Origin: Croceimicrobium sp965228705 | Lineage (GTDB): Bacteria; Bacteroidota; Bacteroidia; Flavobacteriales; Schleiferiaceae | Reading direction: 5' to 3' | Assembly (NCBI RefSeq): GCF_965228705.1 | Contig: NZ_OZ245832.1 | Location: 3,720,001 to 3,784,000 of the forward strand | DNA: 64,000 nt | Shown: positions 52,176-61,800 of the stretch, piece after piece | Layout of the letters: the number at the start of each line of letters is the position of its first letter | Position numbering within the stretch: the first letter of the stretch is position 1 | Program-made: the position numbers and the translations under genes | Notes under the pieces: model-generated | What the model saw: only the letters and a program-made list of their open reading frames with translations | Told to the model about the DNA's origin: nothing | The model's database searches: none

Positions 52176-53488
52176 CAGTGCTTATAACGTGTCCAACGAT
52201 AAAGTTCCTTGAAGGTAGGTTTTTTCCCATACATCAAGATTCCAACTCGGTATATTTTGGCGGCCAACCAAACGCTGCCAAAGAAGGTGATGGCCAATAT
52301 ACCCATGGATAAAAGCAATTGCCAGGTAGGCACATCAAAAGGTACTCGAGCCATCATTACCAAGGGCGAGGTAAGAGGGATCATCGACATCCAAACCGCT
52401 AAACTTCCATCCGGATTATCTAGGGCCCTCAAGATTACAATTAGGCTTAAGATTAATGGAATAGTCAGAGGCAGCATAAATTGCTGGGAGTCGGTTTCCT
52501 TGTCGACCGCCGAACCAATAGCCGCGAATAGCGCGCCATACAGCAGGTATCCCCCAAAGAAATAGAAGAGGAAGCTCAATAGGACTTTGGTGAAGGGGAT
52601 GGATTGAAGACTGCGGTAAATATCAAAAGCGGCATTATCGGGCAGGGCATTCATGCCTTCCATCTGCACGGCAGTTCCGCTGCTTAAACTGGGATCAATG
52701 AATACCGCCGTGAAGATGGTGAATATCAATAAGCCCAATCCTATCCATATCACAAATTGCAATAAGGCCAGGGCGCCGATGCCGAGGATTTTACCCATCA
52801 TTAATTCGAAGGGGCGAATACTGCTGACCATCAATTCCATAATGCGATTGGTCTTCTCTTCGATCACTCCGCGCATAATTTGAGCGCCGTAGATAAAGAT
52901 GAAGAGGTAAATCGCGAAAGCAGCGACATAACCAATTCCCATTTTAGCTAGGGTGGCATTTTCCGTTTCCCGGCCTTCCTCAGTATTGATAATTCGCAGA
53001 TTGACCTGAGTTTTGGTGCGGGCCACCACTTCAGGATCTACGCCTTCTGCTTTAAGCTTTTCCTTTTGGATATATTTTTCGAGGCTGCGCTCTAAATAGC
53101 TTTCTACAGAAAGGCTCAAATCACCCGCTCGGAATACCCGAATATTGCGAGCGATAAAATCAGGATCACCGCCTTCGCTCATAGGAACATGCACAAAGGC
53201 ATAGTCCTCTCGGCCTTCTACTAATGCCTTAGCGGTTTCAAAATCAAAATCTTTAGGATTCAGGTATTTGAAGCTGATTTCTTCATTCCCTTTATCGTAG
53301 ATGTCCATTAAATAGGACTCATCCAAAATGGTGATCACCTTTTCATCTCCCGGCAGGGTGGCCAGATAGGCGGGTAAAAACATCACTGCCGCCATCAATA
53401 TGGGGGCTAGCAGGGTGAGAATGATAAAAGAAGGTTTGCGTACGCGGGTTAGAAATTCCCGGCGGATTATGAGGCCAAGGTTTTTCAT
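52175..53488 (-). CDS. ABC-2 type permease, NatB-like
   Basis: Membrane partner of the upstream ATPase gene, 437 residues. A first helix (FIILTLLAPILMAAVMFLP) precedes a large extracytoplasmic domain (about 45-200). A block of five to six helices follows, including MRGVIEEKTNRIMELMVSSIRPFELMMGKILG, which is typical of NatB/DUF-type ABC-2 permeases. In Bacillus NatAB exports sodium; the substrate here is not known. Start overlaps natA stop as ATGA. Confidence 0.9.
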   Translation of the reverse strand: MKNLGLIIRREFLTRVRKPSFIILTLLAPILMAAVMFLPAYLATLPGDEKVITILDESYLMDIYDKGNEEISFKYLNPKDFDFETAKALVEGREDYAFVHVPMSEGGDPDFIARNIRVFRAGDLSLSVESYLERSLEKYIQKEKLKAEGVDPEVVARTKTQVNLRIINTEEGRETENATLAKMGIGYVAAFAIYLFIFIYGAQIMRGVIEEKTNRIMELMVSSIRPFELMMGKILGIGALALLQFVIWIGLGLLIFTIFTAVFIDPSLSSGTAVQMEGMNALPDNAAFDIYRSLQSIPFTKVLLSFLFYFFGGYLLYGALFAAIGSAVDKETDSQQFMLPLTIPLILSLIVILRALDNPDGSLAVWMSMIPLTSPLVMMARVPFDVPTWQLLLSMGILAITFFGSVWLAAKIYRVGILMYGKKPTFKELYRWTRYKH

Positions 53489-54378
53489 GCGTTACGGGTG
53501 CTTTGAATGAATATTTCGTGCAGGGAGGGAATTTCTTCTCTAAACTCAATCAGACCAGAGGAAAGTAAGCTTTCCAATAATTCAGCCCGCTTGTTTTCTT
53601 CCGGATGTATACGATAGGCCATACCGCCCAATTGGGCATTGAGCTTTTGCACCTGCCAGTTTTTGCCGGTAGGAATTTGCCATTCTTTTTCAGTTTCCAC
53701 CTGATACCAACCACTTTTATATTGGGCCTTAACCTCATGTAAAGGACCTCCCAAGAGGCGGCTACCTTTATTAATAAGAACAATGTCTTCACAAAGCTCC
53801 TCTACTGATTCCATACGGTGGGTAGAAAATATGATGGTGGCGCCTTCCTCGCGTAAGCGAAGTATTTCCTGCTTAATATGCTCGGTATTAACCGGGTCAA
53901 AACCGGTGAATGGCTCATCTAAAATGAGTAATTCCGGTTCGTGGATAACGCTGGCAATGAACTGTACTTTTTGCGCCAGTCCTTTGGAGAGCTCTTCTAC
54001 CTTAGTTTGCACGCGATCAGTTAATTCAAAGCGCTTCAGCCAGTAAGCAATGCGCTCTTTGGCCTGGCTTTTACTTAAACCCTTTAATTGAGCCAGGTAG
54101 AGCAATTGCTCTCCAATTTTCATTTTGGGGTATAAGCCGCGCTCTTCCGGCAGGTAGCCAATACGGCTGATGTGTTTTCCCGTTAAGGCTTCTCCTTTGA
54201 TGAGAACCTCACCTTCGTCGGGTGCTAATATTTGATTTAAGATGCGGATGAAGGTGGTTTTACCTGCTCCGTTGGGGCCCAGTAAGCCAAAAATGCTACC
54301 CTCTTTAATGTTGAGGTCCAGGCCCTTTAATGCCTGATGCGAGCCATATGTTTTACGTATACCCCGGGCTTCAATCAT
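53485..54378 (-). CDS. ABC transporter ATPase, NatA-like
   Basis: 297-residue nucleotide-binding subunit: Walker A GPNGAGKTT, Q-loop YLPEERGLYPKM, signature LSKGLAQKVQF, Walker B LLILDEPFTGFDPV and the H-loop STHRMES. The C-terminal DUF4162-like region is present (from about 215). Partner of the following permease gene. The stop of dnaJ is 1 nt upstream of its start. Confidence 0.94.
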   Translation of the reverse strand: MIEARGIRKTYGSHQALKGLDLNIKEGSIFGLLGPNGAGKTTFIRILNQILAPDEGEVLIKGEALTGKHISRIGYLPEERGLYPKMKIGEQLLYLAQLKGLSKSQAKERIAYWLKRFELTDRVQTKVEELSKGLAQKVQFIASVIHEPELLILDEPFTGFDPVNTEHIKQEILRLREEGATIIFSTHRMESVEELCEDIVLINKGSRLLGGPLHEVKAQYKSGWYQVETEKEWQIPTGKNWQVQKLNAQLGGMAYRIHPEENKRAELLESLLSSGLIEFREEIPSLHEIFIQSTRNA

Positions 54379-54379
54379 A

Positions 54380-55519
54380 TTAGCTGAACATTTCTTTTAC
54401 TTTATCGAAGAAAGATTTTTCGCTGCGATCAGGTTTTGGCTGGAAGGCCTCATTCTCTTGCATTTCTTCGAACATTTTCTTGTACTTGGAGTCCATGTGT
54501 TTGGGAGTCCAAACATTAACGTGTACCAGGATATCACCTGTGCCATAGCTTTCTACGCTGGGTAATCCCTTGTTTCGCAATCTTAGGATTTTTCCACTTT
54601 GGGTACCGGCATCCAGTTTAATGCGCGCCTTCCCGTTAAGGGTAGGGATATCTACCTTGGTGCCTAATACTGCATCCGGAATGCTGATGTATAATTCGTA
54701 ATGCAAGTTTTGACCGTCGCGTTGCAGTTCATCATGCGGTACTTCCTCAATCTGTACCAGCAAGTCGCCATTTACGCCGTCTAGTGGTCCGGCATTGCCC
54801 TTTCCTGCTACTTTCAATTGCATGCCTTCCGCTACCCCGGCAGGGATTTTCACCTCTACCACATCATCCTTGCGAATCATGCCATGCTCATCGGCACCAG
54901 CCGGTTTTTTGTCGAGGGTTTTACCTAAGCCCCCGCAATTGGGACAGGTGCTGGCAGTTTGCATTTGACCTAAAATAGTGTTGGTCACGCGGTTTACCTG
55001 ACCACGACCCCCACAGGTATTACAAGTGCTAAAGCTTAATCCTTCGGCAGGTACCAGCCGCTTGATGCGTAATTTCTTGGTAGCGCCATTAGCGATTTCT
55101 TCCAAAGTGAGTTTTACGCGTACCCGGAGGTTGGAGCCTTTGAATACCCGACGACCACCGCCGCCGCGACCTCCAAAACCACCAAAGCCACCGCCACCTC
55201 CGAAGGCGCCGCCAAAGATGTCTCCGAATTGCTCGAAGATATCATCCATGCTCATGCCGCCTCCGAAGCCACCACGACCACCACCGGCCGCGCCGCTCAT
55301 CCCGGCATGTCCAAATTGATCGTAACGTTGACGTTTTTCCTTGTTGCTAAGTACCTCGTAAGCTTCTGCCGCTTCCTTAAACTTAGTTTCCGCCTCGGGG
55401 TTATCGGGGTTTTTATCAGGGTGATACTGAATGGCCAGTTTGCGGTACGCCTTTTTAATGTCGGCATCCGTGGCATTCTTCGATACACCTAATACTTCGT
55501 AATAATCTCGCTTCGCCAT
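54380..55519 (-). CDS. dnaJ: Chaperone DnaJ with only one zinc centre
   Basis: Hsp40 co-chaperone, 379 residues. The J domain has HPD (YHPDKNPDNPE). A Gly/Phe-rich linker follows (about 75-115). The zinc-finger region normally holds four CxxCxGxG motifs; here only two are seen, CNTCGGRG and CPNCGGLG, i.e. motifs 2 and 3 of zinc centre II. Centre I (motifs 1 and 4) is missing: the sequence reads LVPAEGLSFST before motif 2 and KPAGADEHGMIRK after motif 3. The two C-terminal substrate domains are intact. It follows grpE by 8 nt. Confidence 0.93.
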   Translation of the reverse strand: MAKRDYYEVLGVSKNATDADIKKAYRKLAIQYHPDKNPDNPEAETKFKEAAEAYEVLSNKEKRQRYDQFGHAGMSGAAGGGRGGFGGGMSMDDIFEQFGDIFGGAFGGGGGFGGFGGRGGGGRRVFKGSNLRVRVKLTLEEIANGATKKLRIKRLVPAEGLSFSTCNTCGGRGQVNRVTNTILGQMQTASTCPNCGGLGKTLDKKPAGADEHGMIRKDDVVEVKIPAGVAEGMQLKVAGKGNAGPLDGVNGDLLVQIEEVPHDELQRDGQNLHYELYISIPDAVLGTKVDIPTLNGKARIKLDAGTQSGKILRLRNKGLPSVESYGTGDILVHVNVWTPKHMDSKYKKMFEEMQENEAFQPKPDRSEKSFFDKVKEMFS

Positions 55520-55527
55520 GCTCTTTC

Positions 55528-56109
55528 TTATTCACCAACCACTACACGGGCGTAGCGGATGATTTTCGTTCCCAAGTGAAAGCCTTGCTCAATCTCATCC
55601 ACCACTTTGCCCTTCATGTCTTCGCTCGGGGCGGGGATGCGTGTAATGGCTTCCATTGTATCTACATTAAATTCTTTACCAATGGTGCTTTCCATCGGTT
55701 TCAGGCCCTTTTGTTTGAGGGTGTTCTCAAATTTGTTGAAAATCAAAGAGATTCCTTCCTGGTCCTCTTCATTTTTCAAATTGCTCAGGGCGCGCTTAAA
55801 ATCATCGATAATTGGCAGAAGGGCTGACATTAATTCTTGATTGGCACTGCCAAAGAGTTCCACTCTTTCCTTTGCGGTGCGCTTGCGATGATTCTCAAAA
55901 TCGGCATAGAGCCGTAATTTTTGATCTTTCTCCGCCTTAAGCTCCTCTTCCAATTCTGTAATTCGAGCCTGTAATTGCTCTTCAGGGCTCAATTCTTCTT
56001 GTGTTTCAACTGATTCTTTATCAGTGTTTTTAGCTTGGGTTTCCGCTGAGTTTTCTTTGGGATCCATGGCTTCTTTATCTGGGTCTTGTACTGTGTTCTT
56101 AGTACTCAT
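55528..56109 (-). CDS. grpE: Nucleotide exchange factor GrpE
   Basis: Releases ADP from DnaK. 193 residues from ATG 56109 (TTG 56118 also possible). An acidic N-terminal tail is followed by a long coiled coil (about 45-100) and the family motif LYADFENHRKRTAKERVELFG, ending with the beta domain VDEIEQGFHLGTKIIRYARVVVG. It opens the seven-gene minus-strand run down to 49.2 kb. dnaK is not in the window. CAAATTTG upstream is a one-mismatch -7 box; no CIRCE-like element seen. Confidence 0.93.
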   Translation of the reverse strand: MSTKNTVQDPDKEAMDPKENSAETQAKNTDKESVETQEELSPEEQLQARITELEEELKAEKDQKLRLYADFENHRKRTAKERVELFGSANQELMSALLPIIDDFKRALSNLKNEEDQEGISLIFNKFENTLKQKGLKPMESTIGKEFNVDTMEAITRIPAPSEDMKGKVVDEIEQGFHLGTKIIRYARVVVGE

Positions 56110-56203
56110 CCTGCTCAAATTTGTGCCATTAAAGGCAAATTGTTTGCCAAGGGGGCTAAAGTGTCAGAGTGGCACAGTGCATAAAAGCTCAGGCTTTATG
56201 TCC

Positions 56204-56211
56204 TACATTTG
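56204..56211 (+). promoter_or_regulatory. -7 promoter box of the membrane HTH genes
   Basis: TACATTTG, exact TAnnTTTG, 4 nt before ATG 56216. It argues that the long frame beginning at 56024, which runs antisense into grpE, is not the real start. Confidence 0.5.
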
Positions 56212-56215
56212 GGCT

Positions 56216-57136
56216 ATGAGCCGCAAAAAGCCTGGATTAACCGGAGATATCCCCTTTAGGACTGTGAGCCGACTTTGGAGCTTGGTCGGGCTTTTTTGCT
56301 TTGGATTCATCAGCCTTCAGGCACAGCAGGATAGTTTGCAAATTTTGAGGACTGAGATTAAAGCCGATTCATCCGAAAGAGCAGCCTTACAGGTTGAAAG
56401 TGATCACAAACTTTCGATTCTAAAGCTCGAACAACAAAGGCAATTACAGGAGCAGGATTTGGCCGAACTCGCTAAGGCGGAAGCGGCGCAACGGAAATTA
56501 GCCTGGTGGATAACGGCGATGGCCCTTTTAATTCTGGTTTCAGTTTACAGTATTTACCGCAGTAGAAAGGCCGCAGCTCAGAGGCAAAAGGCCCTATTGG
56601 AGACCAAAGCCGAGAAACTCAAATTGGAAGAAGCTTTGTTAGCCAATCAAGTGGAGCAAAGTCAGCTAGAACAGGATTTATTAGAAGCAGAGCAAGCACA
56701 AAACCACGAGCGGCGATTGGAATTTGAAGCAGTACTAAAGCAGCAACAGCACGCATCCGGTATCTTAAAGGATTTTGTGAAAGATCAGATTCAAGACTTG
56801 GAACCGGAGGAAGCCGAACCTCTGCGCGAGATTTTCCTGCAAATGACCCAAGAACGCTTCCGCAACGAACACCTGGAAAGGTATCAAGAAGAGCTGTCGA
56901 AATTAAGTCCTGAGGTAGCCCATCGTTTACAACAGCGATTTATCGACCTAAAGCAGGAAGAAATGGAATTGCTGGTTTTCATTTTAAATGATTTAAGCCT
57001 CAGTGAGATTGGGGAGATCTATCATCTGGAATCGGCCAGTATTAATAAAAGGCGCTATCGACTCCGTAAGAAATTAGAGCTAGAGAAGGGGGAAGACTTC
57101 AAAAGCTTTATTGAAAACTCCCTTAGCGAAGAATGA
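56216..57136 (+). CDS. Membrane-anchored coiled-coil protein with C-terminal helix-turn-helix
   Basis: Probable membrane-bound regulator, 306 residues. An N-terminal hydrophobic segment ending LQAQ may be a signal or first anchor. A short periplasmic-side coiled coil follows (HKLSILKLEQQRQLQEQD), then a clear membrane helix LAWWITAMALLILVSVYSIY (about 102-121) and a long cytoplasmic coiled coil. The end resembles a LuxR/SARP-type HTH: MELLVFILNDLSLSEIGEIYHLESASINKRRYRLRKKL. The same end is found in the next gene. The gene overlaps it by 4 nt (ATGA). Target and signal unknown. Confidence 0.72.
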   Translation: MSRKKPGLTGDIPFRTVSRLWSLVGLFCFGFISLQAQQDSLQILRTEIKADSSERAALQVESDHKLSILKLEQQRQLQEQDLAELAKAEAAQRKLAWWITAMALLILVSVYSIYRSRKAAAQRQKALLETKAEKLKLEEALLANQVEQSQLEQDLLEAEQAQNHERRLEFEAVLKQQQHASGILKDFVKDQIQDLEPEEAEPLREIFLQMTQERFRNEHLERYQEELSKLSPEVAHRLQQRFIDLKQEEMELLVFILNDLSLSEIGEIYHLESASINKRRYRLRKKLELEKGEDFKSFIENSLSEE

Positions 57137-58734
57137 GAAAATTAGTTCTAGGAATAGCTTTGCTGTCGCTATGGGCTTGCAGTAAGGACGAATTAATGCC
57201 TTCTCCATTACAGGAGGCCGAGGCCCAGGCATTAATGGATTCCCAGCCGGATTCTGCAGTAACCTGGTTAGAGACTCAGATTCGCTTGAAGCCGAAAAAG
57301 CAAGCGGCTTGGACCTACAAGATGCTGGGTACTTATTACATGCAGAGTGGCGATAATGAGCGGGCGACCAGCTATTATTTTGAGGCTTTGGCTAAATATC
57401 AGGAGGCTGAGGATACTGCTGGGATGGCGGCGATCTACCTGAATCTCACCAATGTGGAGGATCGCTCTGAACAGTGTTGGGAATGGCATCAAAAAAGCAT
57501 TGGCCTTTACCGAAGTATTGGTAATTATCAAGGGGTAGCCAAGAATTATGTGAATCTGGGTACCAGCTATATGGATAGCAATAAGCTCCAAAGGGCGGCA
57601 GACTTTTACCAAAAAGCTCGTGATTTAAGTCAGGAACATAAGATTGAGAAAACCCTGGTGAGCTCTTCCCTCAACCTGGCCATTTTAAGGCATAAAATGG
57701 GGGATAAGGCGATTGCAGTTCGGCTGATTCACCCGGTATTACAGCATTATCAGGAAATTAATAATCGCATTGGATTAGTGTATAGCTATTTCAATTTGGG
57801 GCAATTTTACTGGCCAGAGCAGGGAGACTCCGTACGGTATTATTCCACAATGGCCATTGAGGTAGCGGGGAGCGATTATCCCCAGCTTCAGGCTTTGGTT
57901 TATCAAACCCTTCGAGAGCTGGCCATTCGCGAAAAACAATATGCCAGGGCGCAGATCTACCATCATAAGTTTGATAGCATTGCGGATCTTCAAGTACAGG
58001 TAAATGGAGCTAATTTGGTGACTAAGGTGGAGGCCGAATTTGAATTGGCTCAAAGTAGGCAAGAAGCTGATTTTTTATATGAGGAACTGAAAAGGCAAAA
58101 ACGAATCAATCTTTTCATTGGGATTTTAGCCTTCGGTGTTTTACTCTATTTAGGTTTTTTCCTTTGGAGTCTGCGTCGTAAATCTAAAGAAAGTAAAATC
58201 TTGATGGAGCAGGATCGTGCTCTGATTAAAGCCCGCAATGAACTCAATCGAGCGCGGCTTTTAAAGTTGGAAACCGAGGAGAAGGTGATGCGGCAAAAGC
58301 TGAATCAGCAAAGGAGTGAGCTTTCGCAGATGGCCGCCCGTATTGTAAAGCACAAGAGCTTAATTCAGAAAATGGAAGGCCTGGCTTCGAATTGGAAGGG
58401 TAAAAGAGCCTCACCAAAATTCCGCGATTTTGCCCGCTCTTTAAGGCAGATCATGCGCGAGCAAGATGCAGCTCCCCTTTTAATTAAGGAAGCCTTTATC
58501 GTATACCAGCGCTATTTAAAAGTCTTTAGCGAACGCTATACTCAGTTGACAGATAGTGATTTAGAGTACATCATCCTTTTTGATTTGAATCTCTCTACCA
58601 AGGAGGTGGCGGCCTTTTTGGAAGTACAGGATCAAACCGTAAATATGCGCCGCTATAAATTGCGCAAGAAGTTAAACCTGGCTAAGGGGCAAGAGCTGGA
58701 GGCTTGGTTAAGAGAAGTGCGGAGCAACATTTAA
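57133..58734 (+). CDS. TPR lipoprotein-like membrane regulator with C-terminal helix-turn-helix
   Basis: 533 residues. Starts like a lipoprotein (VLGIALLSLWAC, Cys16). A TPR array of about six repeats covers residues 40-280 (for example YKMLGTYYMQSGDNERATSYYFEALAKY; NYVNLGTSYMDSNKLQRAADFYQKA). A membrane helix (LFIGILAFGVLLYLGFFLW, about 327-345), a long coiled coil and a C-terminal HTH follow (LEYIILFDLNLSTKEVAAFLEVQDQTVNMRRYKLRKKLNL). This is the Bacteroidota layout of a periplasmic sensor with a cytoplasmic DNA-binding end. It is paired with the preceding, shorter relative. Confidence 0.82.
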   Translation: MRKLVLGIALLSLWACSKDELMPSPLQEAEAQALMDSQPDSAVTWLETQIRLKPKKQAAWTYKMLGTYYMQSGDNERATSYYFEALAKYQEAEDTAGMAAIYLNLTNVEDRSEQCWEWHQKSIGLYRSIGNYQGVAKNYVNLGTSYMDSNKLQRAADFYQKARDLSQEHKIEKTLVSSSLNLAILRHKMGDKAIAVRLIHPVLQHYQEINNRIGLVYSYFNLGQFYWPEQGDSVRYYSTMAIEVAGSDYPQLQALVYQTLRELAIREKQYARAQIYHHKFDSIADLQVQVNGANLVTKVEAEFELAQSRQEADFLYEELKRQKRINLFIGILAFGVLLYLGFFLWSLRRKSKESKILMEQDRALIKARNELNRARLLKLETEEKVMRQKLNQQRSELSQMAARIVKHKSLIQKMEGLASNWKGKRASPKFRDFARSLRQIMREQDAAPLLIKEAFIVYQRYLKVFSERYTQLTDSDLEYIILFDLNLSTKEVAAFLEVQDQTVNMRRYKLRKKLNLAKGQELEAWLREVRSNI

Positions 58735-58745
58735 TAATAGGTTCT

Positions 58746-58775
58746 AAAAGAAAAGAGCCAGCTAAAAGCCGGCTC
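58746..58775 (-). terminator. Terminator for the large T9SS gene (possibly bidirectional)
   Basis: GAGCC (58755-58759) pairs with GGCTC (58771-58775), extended by GC/GC inside. On the minus strand the stem is followed by TTTTCTTTT. It lies between the two convergent genes. Confidence 0.7.
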
Positions 58776-58818
58776 TTCCCTGTAAACTATCCTAAGAAAA
58801 GATTAGTTCCCCTAATAC

Positions 58819-61800
58819 CTAGTGTTTCACCAAAGTACCTTGTCTTAGTTGTTGACCACCTTCCAGACGGATGTGGTACATACCCTGCGGCAGAGATTGC
58901 AGCGGCAGTTTCAGGATGGGATCGTTTTGGATGAGGCTTTCGTTCCAAACCTCTTGTCCAGAGCTGTTAAATAATTGCACACGAATCGTACCTCGCATTT
59001 CAGTGGGTACCTCAATATTGAGGATCGATTCTACTGGATTTGGATACATGCTGAGGCTTTCGATATGGAAGTGAGACAGGCCAATATTCACGGTAAAGCT
59101 TTGCACCAAAGTATCGCTACCACAAGCATTGCTTACAATGAGCTGCACATCTACCGGGCCATTTTGACTGTAACTGCTGTTGGTCATCATGCCGGTATCT
59201 AGCTGTCCGTTACCGAAATCCCAATGGTATTGATCGCTTAGGCTGCTGCCCGATGCGTTCACAAAAATCCATTGCATACCTAGGCTGTCTACAATGCTAT
59301 AGGTGAAGGCTGCATTAGGCAGGGGCACAGAATCCGTTTGGAAACTGATCGGACCTTCCCAGTCGGAGCTATCCGTGCCATTGCAAATGTTCTGATAGTA
59401 AACTTCATAAGCATGCTTAGCTAGCAATTGATCTAGACTTACCAGCGAATCAGTTCCACTAATAAATGTTCCACTTCCTGGATTAAAGCCGCTAAGGCCG
59501 TATTCCACTAAGAGTGTGTCCCCAAGGTCTCCAAATTCGAGTACCACACTATCGCAACTGGAAAATGCCACTTGATTGAAGAATGGACTGGCACAATTAT
59601 TATCCTGTAATTCAGTGATGCAGAAGTCATCAATAAAAAACTCATTTGAACCACCAAAGCTTCCTGGGGCAACAAAGCTTAAACCAGTCAATTGAGCAGG
59701 TGGGAAAAAGGCGTTCTGACTGAAGCTCCAGCCGATATTTTGATCTTGACCATTAATTTTAATGTAGCAGGTATCCAGATCGAAATCGATAATCTGATCC
59801 ACATCAAACCATACTCCAGTGCTGTAGTTAAAGGTACCTACAGTATTGGGTGGCCCAAATCCGTTTGGAGCTAAAACATTGGCCGTACCTCCAAAGAAAT
59901 CCAAACTAAAAGCTAGATTGGAATTTTGATAATCCTTGAAGAAATTGATGAAGCCGGAATTTCCCATTGGTACATAAACCGCCATGGAAACTTCAATTCG
60001 TCCACTGTCAATGGCATTGAATGGAACCCCCGTGCTGCTGGCATCCAGTCCAAAAGCAACTACGTGCATAGATTGGGTTCCTGAGCTAGCTTGTAAATTG
60101 CTGATTTCGGTTACATCATTAATACTCAAGGATTCAAAAAGGGTGGATTGGCCATCAAAGGACCCTAGATTGTAAGCCTCAAAATCATCACAAAGGGTAG
60201 GACTTACCGAGATGTCGATAGGGCCTGCCCAAAGACTGGTGTCTCCTGGTGCGCAGATGGAGCGTACAAATACTTGATTGGGAACATTGGCCGCTTGTAA
60301 GCCTACCGTTGCAGTAGTGGCCGAAGTACTTACTCGGGTACCACTGCCTATGCTAAAGCCTTTAATGCCATATTCGTATTCATATTGACCGGTAGTTCCA
60401 TTCCAGGAAACATCTGCAGAGGTGGCAGTAGAGGATACCAAATTCAGATTGGTGGGCTCAGCACAGCTGGGTATGAGCTCATAGTGCAATTCATCAATAT
60501 AGATAGGCTCGAAGGAGTTCAAAACTCCGTGTTTGAATGCAAAGTTCTTATCGGTCATATTGTATCCGGTGGATGCATCAAAGCTAAGGGTATAGGTGTT
60601 GAAATTCGTGTTTAAGTGAATGGTGTCCAAGGCCTGGAAGCTACTGATGTCACTAGGATTACTAATGGTACCCACAATTAAATCTTCACTGGGGGCGCTG
60701 CTATTTCGCGCTTTAAAGCGGATGCGTTTATCACCGAGATCCATATCACTGAAATTCGGACTTACCAGAATCAGGTCACTAGGGAAGAAATCATTGTAGA
60801 TTTGGACACTTTGACTGCCGCTGGAAAATTGATTTCCAGTTACTTCAATACTTCCGGCCGCTGAAAGCAGAGCCTCGTAACAATCGGGAGTATTGCCAAT
60901 ATTGAAGTTTTCGAAGTCTTCAAAATAAGGTGCACTAAAGGAATTACAAGGGGTTTTAAAACGCTGGGGCCCTACCCAGTTTGAACTGTCACCAGGGCCA
61001 CAAATTCCACGAACCACAAATTCGTAAAAGGTATTTGCACTCAGGCTATCCAGAAGCTTTTGAGCATTGCTAGATGTGGTTTTAGTACCGCCTGTAGTAC
61101 TAGTACCTTGATAAAAGCCCTGAGGGCCAAACCAAATTTCATAAGATCCGGCAGCACCCACGGCCGACCAGCTTAAATTGGCAGTACTGTCATTCTGTAA
61201 GGCAGCAGCTAATCCCACTGGATCCGGACAAGTGGGAGCTTCGTCAATGCTTACCTCATCAATTGCACAATCACCGCTATTTGGGCCATTGCTTACGATG
61301 ATAAAACGAATTTGCGTGGTATCCGGATATGTTGAGATATCGACCCCTAAATTCTGAAATGGCGAAGCACTGTTATTTTGAGAGCTGCCACTAATTCGCG
61401 TCAATTCACGCCAAGTACCACTGGAGTCAATTTGTACGATCAAGGCAGGCATATTAGAGCCAAAGCGATGCACTGCAAAGTTTAGGAATGGCTGATTGAG
61501 GTTGGAGACATCGATGCGTGGACTCCGAATAATGGCACTATCGCCAGAGAATCCAAAGGAGCCATGACTGTAGATATAGTTTCCGCTTCCAGAAACGTCC
61601 TGATCGGGTCCGGTGCTAAAACCGGGAGATGGACCATTACCCACCGTCCAGCGGTATTGACCGCCATTAACCGGACTCCGCCACCAACAATTGTCAATGG
61701 TGTCGCCAGCATTATCGAATCCATTACCCAGAGCCCAATTGGTACCATCGAAGTTCTCAAGATAGGGTGCGGTAATTTCAGTACAGGAAGTGCTAAAGCT

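Noticed and set aside
55026..55319. Proline-rich plus-strand frame opposite dnaJ
   Set aside because: It is the mirror of the Gly-rich linker codons of DnaJ, a shadow frame.
56024..56215. Long N-terminal extension of the membrane HTH gene
   Set aside because: It runs antisense through grpE and its promoter region; a TACATTTG box just before ATG 56216 supports the shorter start.
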